Below are positions 6,502 through 10,699 of a stretch of DNA of 10,699 nt, piece after piece (the first letter of the stretch is position 1; every line of letters begins with the position of its first letter). The notes beneath the pieces were generated by a model. The model made no database searches. It was not told where the DNA came from and was given only the letters and a program-made list of their open reading frames with translations. A program made the translations under genes and the position numbers. Where the stretch lies: contig CACXBN010000026.1 of NCBI GenBank assembly GCA_902765885.1, positions 1 through 10,699 on the forward strand. Reading direction: 5' to 3'. This DNA is from an uncultured Ruminococcus sp. (lineage in GTDB: Bacteria; Bacillota; Clostridia; Oscillospirales; CAG-272).

Positions 6502-7470
6502 TTAAGCCCATGCCATTGTAGTAGGTTTCGGATCGTTTATTATAACTTCTTTCATTGTGGCAACAGCTTTTTTCAGCCCTTCATCAATAGACATCAGGCT
6601 GTCTTCATGCTCTATTGACAGATATCCGTCATACCCTACAAGTCTGAGATTATCTACCAGATCTTTCCACCAGTCGATGCCATGTCCGTATCCGACAGTT
6701 CTGAACACCCATGCCCTGTTTATCTCGTCGCTGTAATGCTTTGTGTCAAGCACTCCTGCTCTTGCAACGTTGATTTTATCGATTTTAGTATCCTTTGCAT
6801 GAACATGGTGTATAGCATCTCCGAGCATTCGGATTGCGGGCGCAGGCTCCATTCCCTGCCAAACGAGATGTGACGGATCGAAATTGGCTCCTATAACCGG
6901 TCCTACAGCTGCTCTGAGTTTCAGAAGAGATTCGGTATTATAGCAGCAGAAACCGGGGTGAAGTTCGAGCGCGATCTTATTCACGCCGTGTTCCTTTGCA
7001 AACTTTACGGCTTCTGTCCAGTATGGAATGAGTACGTCGTTCCACTGGTAATCAAGTATTTTGAGGTAATCATCAGGCCACGGGCACGTCACCCAGTTCG
7101 GATATTTTGCACCCGGATGATCTCCGGGGCAGCCGGAAAAAGTCACAACCGTTTCAACTCCTGCTTTCTCAGCGAGAAGAATTGTTTTCCTGAAATCTTT
7201 GTCATAATTTTCAGCGATCTCCCTGTCCGGATGCACAGGATTTCCGTGACACGAAAGAGCTGAAATTTCCATATTGTGTTTTTTAAAAGTGTCTGTCCAT
7301 TGAGTATATGCTTTCTCATCACTTAAGAGAATATCCGGATCCGCATGATCTTTTCCCGGAAAACCACCGCAGCCTATTTCTGCAGCACCTACTCCCAGGT
7401 TTTCAAGAATTCCGAGCACTTCATCAAGCGGCTTTGAAGCATATAAGTTCGCTAGTACGCTAAGTTTCAT
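6502..7470 (-). CDS. TIM-barrel sugar (phosphate) isomerase/epimerase, xylose isomerase-like
   Basis: A 322-aa cytoplasmic protein of the xylose isomerase-like TIM-barrel family (the Pfam group historically called AP_endonuc_2). Family signatures are GVGAAEIGCGG (26-36), CHGNPVHPD (74-82), ALELHPGF with Glu169, NFDPSHL with Asp198 and His201, HVHAKD with His224, and YLSIEHED with Glu287. Glu169, Asp198, His224 and Glu287 fit a single divalent metal site as in related epimerases. The substrate is unknown. Its direct neighbour upstream is a Gfo/Idh/MocA dehydrogenase. Such pairs are known in inositol catabolism and in pathways that oxidise a sugar at C3 before isomerising it or eliminating its aglycone. 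The start has AAAGGGGA just upstream. An inverted repeat lies 20 bases before the start codon. Endonuclease IV is an unlikely alternative. Confidence 0.85.
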   Translation of the reverse strand: MKLSVLANLYASKPLDEVLGILENLGVGAAEIGCGGFPGKDHADPDILLSDEKAYTQWTDTFKKHNMEISALSCHGNPVHPDREIAENYDKDFRKTILLAEKAGVETVVTFSGCPGDHPGAKYPNWVTCPWPDDYLKILDYQWNDVLIPYWTEAVKFAKEHGVNKIALELHPGFCCYNTESLLKLRAAVGPVIGANFDPSHLVWQGMEPAPAIRMLGDAIHHVHAKDTKIDKINVARAGVLDTKHYSDEINRAWVFRTVGYGHGIDWWKDLVDNLRLVGYDGYLSIEHEDSLMSIDEGLKKAVATMKEVIINDPKPTTMAWA

Positions 7471-7490
7471 AAGTTCCCCTTTATACTCAA

Positions 7491-7524
7491 TACAGGAAGG
7501 AAAGCGTTAGCAATCCTTCCTGTA
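7491..7524 (-). promoter_or_regulatory. Intercistronic hairpin between the dehydrogenase and isomerase genes
   Basis: TACAGGAAGGA (7491-7501) and TCCTTCCTGTA (7514-7524) are perfect 11-base inverted arms around a 12-base loop. It sits 17 bases after the dehydrogenase stop and 20 bases before the isomerase ATG. On the minus strand no U-tract follows (TTGAGTATAAAG), so it is not a standard terminator. It is more likely an RNA stabiliser or processing site that sets relative expression of the two genes. The opposite strand has a T-rich tail, but no plus-strand gene is present. Confidence 0.7.
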
Positions 7525-7541
7525 GGTTTATTTTATGTTTA

Positions 7542-8633
7542 TCAGAATCTTACGATGTCGCCTGTTCTGGCTGATGTGTAGATTCCTTCGAGAATACGTG
7601 TGATGCAGAGTGCCTGTTCGGGAAGCACTGTAGGATTTTTGTTTTCACGAACTGCGTTGATCCACTGATATGCTTCTTTCACTGAGGGATCATTGTCATC
7701 AATTCCTTCATAGAATGCGGCTCCGGCAGCTTCAAAGCTTGGCTTAAAAATATACTGCTTGTTCTGTCTTATGCCGTTGATACGGACACCGTCAAACATG
7801 TCAGCTCCTGCTTTTGTTCCGCAGATCATGCAGCAAGCTTCTCTGACTTCCAGAGTGTTGAGAGCCCATGCCGAATCAAGCGAGATCGTAGCTCCGTTTT
7901 CCATAACAACGAATCCGAATGCTGATGATTCAACCGTGAATTTTTCCGGATCCCACTGCCCCCATGCATTGCCCTGTTCCTGGTCATTGTTATGTGCATG
8001 ATATGATGTGCCGAGGCAGTATTTCGGTTTATAGTTATCCATGAGCCAAAGAGTAAGGTCAAGTGCATGAGTTCCGATATCGATAAGCGGACCGCCTCCC
8101 TGTTCATATTCATTAAGGAAAACGCCCCAGGTCGGAACTGCACGGCGACGTACTGCACATGCTCTTGCAAAATATATATCACCGAAGGTCCCGATTTCAG
8201 CTTCGTGTTTCAGATACTGTGCCTGAGCGCTCTGTCTGGTCTGGTAACCGATTGTCAGAAGTTTGCCGGTCCTCTTTGCTGCATCGAGCATCTTCTGAGC
8301 TTCAACGGTATTGATTGCCATGGGTTTCTCACACATTACATGCTTGCCTGCTTCAAGAGCATCCACAGTGATAAAGCTGTGTGAGCGGTTAGGTGTGCAT
8401 ACATGTACAACATCGATTGTCTTGTCCTCAAGAAGTTCCTTGTAGTTTGTGTAAACTTTAGCATCAGGTGTTCCAAACTGTTTCTTTGCTGCTTCAGCTC
8501 TTTCGGGAATCAGGTCACAGAAAGCTACCATTTCAACACCTTTGAGCTGTTTGAGAGACGGCATATGCTTCCCGTTTGCAATGCCTCCACAGCCTATAAT
8601 ACCGATTCTTACAACGTCTGATACGTTAGCCAT
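7542..8633 (-). CDS. Gfo/Idh/MocA family NAD(P)-dependent sugar dehydrogenase
   Basis: Cytoplasmic oxidoreductase predicted to oxidise a hydroxyl of a sugar, inositol or glycoside. The 363-aa chain has the Rossmann motif GIIGCGGIA (11-19). Acidic Asp40 at the end of the second strand suggests NAD rather than NADP. CEKPMA (101-106) contains the family Lys103, and GGGPLIDIGTHALDL (179-193) supplies Asp185 and His189 of the active site. The C-terminal half has the usual mixed-sheet substrate domain and ends in TSARTGDIVRF. A GGAGGA site lies seven bases before the ATG and a strong promoter about 60 bases upstream. It is the first gene of a unit with the isomerase and exoA. The true substrate is not readable from sequence; inositol, a 3-keto-forming glycoside or a uronate derivative are all possible. 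Confidence 0.92.
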   Translation of the reverse strand: MANVSDVVRIGIIGCGGIANGKHMPSLKQLKGVEMVAFCDLIPERAEAAKKQFGTPDAKVYTNYKELLEDKTIDVVHVCTPNRSHSFITVDALEAGKHVMCEKPMAINTVEAQKMLDAAKRTGKLLTIGYQTRQSAQAQYLKHEAEIGTFGDIYFARACAVRRRAVPTWGVFLNEYEQGGGPLIDIGTHALDLTLWLMDNYKPKYCLGTSYHAHNNDQEQGNAWGQWDPEKFTVESSAFGFVVMENGATISLDSAWALNTLEVREACCMICGTKAGADMFDGVRINGIRQNKQYIFKPSFEAAGAAFYEGIDDNDPSVKEAYQWINAVRENKNPTVLPEQALCITRILEGIYTSARTGDIVRF

Positions 8634-8673
8634 TCATCAATCCTCCGGATTATTATTTATGAAGTTTATATGC

Positions 8674-8684
8674 GTGTTTCACAC
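8674..8684 (-). promoter_or_regulatory. Inverted repeat GTGT-GAA-ACAC at the dehydrogenase operon start (candidate operator)
   Basis: The minus strand reads GTGTGAAACAC, a perfect 4-3-4 inverted repeat beginning at the predicted transcription start (about 8684). Its position just downstream of the -10 box is typical of a repressor site. No regulator for it is identified; the arms are short. Confidence 0.4.
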
Positions 8685-8690
8685 AGATAT

Positions 8691-8718
8691 ATTATAGAAC
8701 ATTTTTGCTTTTTTTCAA
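8691..8718 (-). promoter_or_regulatory. Promoter of the dehydrogenase-isomerase-exoA operon
   Basis: On the minus strand TTGAAA (8713-8718), a 16-base A-rich spacer and a perfect TATAAT (8691-8696) form a strong housekeeping promoter. The transcript would start near 8684 and carry a leader of about 50 bases before the ATG at 8633. Confidence 0.78.
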
Positions 8719-8738
8719 TAGCATATTCTAGTAATACA

Positions 8739-8781
8739 CCATATATTGTGGATTATTTTTTCGTTTTTTTCCATATATCGT
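8739..8781 (-). repeat. Direct repeat CCATATATYGT, 32 bases apart, upstream of the operon promoter
   Basis: The plus strand reads CCATATATTGT at 8739-8749 and CCATATATCGT at 8771-8781, identical in ten of eleven positions and spaced three helical turns. Both lie upstream of the -35 box (8713-8718), where an activator would bind. The 217-base region 8634-8850 that holds them contains no gene: only the promoter, these repeats, the GTGTGAAACAC site and a weak terminator. Confidence 0.4.
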
Positions 8782-8811
8782 ATATTTTCAACCACTTATG
8801 TACTTATCCTG

Positions 8812-8838
8812 AGAGAAAACATACTGCGTACACGTATG
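8812..8838 (-). terminator. Weak candidate terminator after the XRE regulator gene
   Basis: On the minus strand CATAC-G-TG-TACG-CA-GTATG (8820-8838) folds into a seven-pair stem with one bulged G and a four-base loop, followed by TTTTCTCTC. It begins 12 bases after the regulator stop. The stem is low in GC, so it may be leaky. Confidence 0.4.
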
Positions 8839-8850
8839 GCTACTGGAATA

Positions 8851-9381
8851 TTAATGTTTCCGAATTGTCATGCAAATACCTATAACTGATCCTAATATAA
8901 TAAACGGAGCTATTCTTACAAATATCCACACAAATGCATGAATAATAACGCCGGATACCGCAAGTTCAGGATTACTGTAGTCCCATTCCAGATATGAATT
9001 GCCGGTACTTGCTATCAATATTAATATGACAACCGTGACCACACAAAGCGATATGAATATCCATCTCCATATCGTTCTCTTTTTTTCTTTGCCACGGGCA
9101 AGCTGCAAATTGATGATCTCCAGCTTTTCAGCTATCTCATCCATACGTTCATTGTTTCCCTCCGCATCTCTCGAAGCTGTTTCTGTAACACTCTCTCCGA
9201 GCAGCACGCTTACCGGAGTGTCAAGCGCATCTGAGATGGAAATAAGCATTTCGGAATCCGGTACGGACAGACCCTGTTCCCATTTAGAAATCGTCTGTCT
9301 GACGACATTAAGTTTAATCGCCAGCTCTTCCTGTGAAAGTCCCTTTTGTTTTCTTATTGATCTGATATTATCTTTTAACAT
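8851..9381 (-). CDS. XRE-family transcriptional regulator with a C-terminal membrane anchor
   Basis: From the chosen ATG the protein is 176 aa. Residues 3-60 form a Cro/C1-type helix-turn-helix (SIRKQKGLSQEELAIKL, then VRQTISKWEQG), followed by SVLLGE typical of this group. An acidic, helical linker (about 72-97) leads to a basic patch (RGKEKKR) and hydrophobic segments at about 106-124 and 142-172, the second possibly two short passes. It should bind DNA while held in the cytoplasmic membrane. Such small XRE-membrane proteins are common in Clostridia and Bacilli, and their ligands are mostly unknown. The open frame extends 21 codons further upstream, but an AAAGGAGGA site ten bases before ATG 9381 and the usual family N-terminus decide this start. 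It lies 101 bases after the membrane protease gene and may be transcribed with it. Confidence 0.9.
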   Translation of the reverse strand: MLKDNIRSIRKQKGLSQEELAIKLNVVRQTISKWEQGLSVPDSEMLISISDALDTPVSVLLGESVTETASRDAEGNNERMDEIAEKLEIINLQLARGKEKKRTIWRWIFISLCVVTVVILILIASTGNSYLEWDYSNPELAVSGVIIHAFVWIFVRIAPFIILGSVIGICMTIRKH

Positions 9382-9391
9382 GTCGGCACTT

Positions 9392-9400
9392 TCCTCCTTT
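9392..9400 (-). promoter_or_regulatory. Ribosome binding site that fixes the XRE regulator start
   Basis: The minus strand reads AAAGGAGGA, ten bases before the ATG at 9381. The site lies inside the longer open frame, which would otherwise add 21 residues with no matching ribosome site, so the shorter product is favoured. Confidence 0.8.
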
Positions 9401-9410
9401 CGTCGGGAGA

Positions 9411-9440
9411 ATTCTACACCGAACACATCCGTTGCGGCAA
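9411..9440 (-). promoter_or_regulatory. Possible promoter for the XRE regulator
   Basis: TTGCCG (9435-9440), 18 bases and TAGAAT (9411-9416) on the minus strand give a modest match to a housekeeping promoter in the 101-base gap after the protease gene. A short inverted repeat, CAATG and CATTG (9442-9446, 9455-9459), lies just upstream. No terminator is seen after the protease gene, so read-through is an alternative. Confidence 0.3.
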
Positions 9441-9482
9441 GCAATGCAGATTAACATTGTATGTTTTCCGGTTCTTTTTCTG

Positions 9483-10699
9483 TTATTTCACACCTTTTTC
9501 TATAGCATCAATACGCTGACTGAGCGTCGGATGAGTGTATTCAAGCTTTACAAGCAGCGGAGAAGGCGCTAGTTCGGAGAAATTCTGCCTTGCAAGTTTT
9601 TTCAGTGCGCTGACGAGTTCCATTGCATAGCCTTCCTTTACTGCCTGTGCATCTGCCCTGTATTCTGCTTTTCTGGAAAAATAATTCGAAATAAGGCTGA
9701 AGAGCGGAGATATGAAGGCGTACTCCACGCTCATAATGATTATGACCGCAAAACCGTAATTCACTTCGCTGAATCCGAAAGAAGTGAATATTCCCAGTGT
9801 TCTGAGCGTCAGCCAGGCAAGAACACCGATAACTGCCATTTGAGCAAATGAAAGCAGCTGATTTTTGAGAGTATCCTTATGAAGGCCATGGCCCATTTCA
9901 TGGGCAAATACCGCGCATATCTCGTCTGTTGTCATCGATTCTACCAAAGTGTCATACAGCACTATGGTTTTCATTTTACCAAACCCAGTGAAATACGCAT
10001 TGGATTTTGTGGTTCTTCTCGATGCATCCATGATTTTTATGGCTCTCACCTTATATCCGTTCTTTTCAAGGAGTCCGGTAAGTTTTTCTTTAAGCTCTCC
10101 GTCTTCCAAAGTTCTGAATTTGTTGAATATTCTGCCGAAAACCGGAAACACAAATGATACCAGAATCAGAATCAAAGTCATTAAAACAGCAAATGCCAAA
10201 ATAAGCCAGTCGCCGAACAGCTTATGTGTTTCGATAAGAAGTCCGCCAACTCCCGTCATAATAACAAGGCCTATGATGAACTGCTTTATCTGATCTCCCC
10301 AGAATGTTTTTGCCGTTGTCTTGTTGAAACCGTATTTTTCCTCTATCACCATCGTATTGTGCCAGTCAAACGGTATCATAATAAGCTGAGTGAGTGCTGA
10401 CAGCAGCATTACGGAAAACATCTGCATGAATACATCCTTTGGAAACAGTCCCGCAAAAGCCGCATATACATTAAAAACAAGCAGCACAAGGTCAATAAGA
10501 AATGAGACTGTTGATGAAATGATGGAAAAACGTGCTTTTTCACCATGATACTGTCTCCATTTGGGATATGTCTCCCTGTCATAGATATCACTGACATTTT
10601 CGGGTATTGGATTTCCGGCTGATTTCATCCGCACTATCTCAAGCAAAAGATTGAAGAGATATATTATAGTAAAGATAATGATAATCCAGAATTTAAACA
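9483..10699 (-). CDS. M48 family membrane zinc metalloprotease, STE24/CAAX protease 1 type (5' end outside window)
   Basis: Integral membrane protease with a cytoplasm-facing zinc site. The frame stays open to the right edge: 404 residues are visible, and reading upstream of the first in-frame TTG (10646) gives FWIIIIFTIIYLF, a first membrane helix, so only a few N-terminal residues are missing. Counting from that TTG, HEMGH at 249-253 supplies two zinc histidines and the catalytic Glu250. The third ligand is Glu328 in RKAEYRADAQA, and THPTLSQRI (371-379) is the conserved C-terminal signature. The STE24 N-terminal domain is recognisable in DRETYPKWRQYHGEKARF and EEKYGFNKTTAKTFWGDQ. Several further membrane helices lie at about 43-66, 72-92, 122-139, 147-170 and 263-320. 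This layout separates it from the shorter HtpX. The bacterial role is probably membrane protein quality control; the substrate is unknown. The gene precedes the XRE-membrane regulator. Confidence 0.93.
   Translation of the reverse strand, partial: FKFWIIIIFTIIYLFNLLLEIVRMKSAGNPIPENVSDIYDRETYPKWRQYHGEKARFSIISSTVSFLIDLVLLVFNVYAAFAGLFPKDVFMQMFSVMLLSALTQLIMIPFDWHNTMVIEEKYGFNKTTAKTFWGDQIKQFIIGLVIMTGVGGLLIETHKLFGDWLILAFAVLMTLILILVSFVFPVFGRIFNKFRTLEDGELKEKLTGLLEKNGYKVRAIKIMDASRRTTKSNAYFTGFGKMKTIVLYDTLVESMTTDEICAVFAHEMGHGLHKDTLKNQLLSFAQMAVIGVLAWLTLRTLGIFTSFGFSEVNYGFAVIIIMSVEYAFISPLFSLISNYFSRKAEYRADAQAVKEGYAMELVSALKKLARQNFSELAPSPLLVKLEYTHPTLSQRIDAIEKGVK

Noticed and set aside
6502..7470. Endonuclease IV, suggested by the family name and the exoA neighbour
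   Set aside because: The residues fit a one-metal sugar isomerase site. The full set of three-zinc ligands and the DNA-binding loops of endonuclease IV are not evident, and the other neighbour is a sugar dehydrogenase.
7491..7530. Plus-strand terminator at the 7491-7524 hairpin
   Set aside because: A T-rich stretch follows on the plus strand, but there is no plus-strand gene for it to terminate.
8670..8885. 71-codon plus-strand open frame in the non-coding gap before the dehydrogenase gene
   Set aside because: No ribosome binding site precedes its ATG, its composition simply mirrors AT-rich DNA, and it overlaps a good minus-strand promoter.
8999..9454. 151-codon plus-strand open frame opposite the XRE regulator
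   Set aside because: Low-complexity serine-rich translation, antisense to a clear helix-turn-helix gene.
9483..10646. Complete protease gene starting at the TTG at 10646
   Set aside because: The frame continues to the window edge and encodes the expected first membrane helix, so the real start is outside.

Overview
The window looks like the chromosome of a low-to-mid GC Gram-positive, most likely a gut-type member of the Clostridia (Oscillospiraceae or Lachnospiraceae-like). The reasons are strong AGGAGG-type ribosome sites, sigma-A-like promoters, U-tailed hairpin terminators, a membrane-tethered XRE regulator, and protein relatives typical of gut Firmicutes. This placement is an inference from style and gene content. 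Nearly all genes lie on the minus strand; only the tail of one unidentified gene (1-114) is on the plus strand.

Reading the minus strand from right to left: (a) 9483 to the right edge, a membrane zinc protease of the STE24/M48 type whose start lies outside the window, followed by a small XRE regulator with a membrane tail (8851-9381). (b) A three-gene transcription unit with its own promoter (8691-8718): a Gfo/Idh/MocA sugar dehydrogenase (7542-8633), a TIM-barrel sugar isomerase/epimerase (6502-7470) and, 10 bases later, the AP endonuclease exoA (5739-6491). A terminator whose stem contains the exoA stop codon ends it. (c) A single-gene unit for a cytoplasmic GH95 alpha-L-fucosidase (3344-5644), with promoter and terminator. 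(d) A gal-type unit: sugar-1-phosphate nucleotidyltransferase (2266-3168), galE (1217-2233) and galM (150-1205), with a near-consensus promoter and a strong terminator at 121-143 that also separates it from the converging plus-strand gene.

Taken together the middle 8.6 kb is a carbohydrate-use region. The fucosidase would remove terminal fucose from imported oligosaccharides. GalM, GalE and the nucleotidyltransferase would process the uncovered galactose (or N-acetylhexosamine), with the nucleotidyltransferase possibly standing in for GalT. The dehydrogenase/isomerase pair would handle an oxidised or unusual sugar. No transporter, kinase or fucose-degradation gene is present, so the pathway must be completed elsewhere. 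No tRNA, rRNA, insertion sequence, prophage or CRISPR array was seen. I did not find a clearly new biological system. The best leads are the sugar dehydrogenase-isomerase-exoA operon, the GalT-free gal operon with a Cys-gated GalE, and paired repeat sites upstream of two of the promoters.
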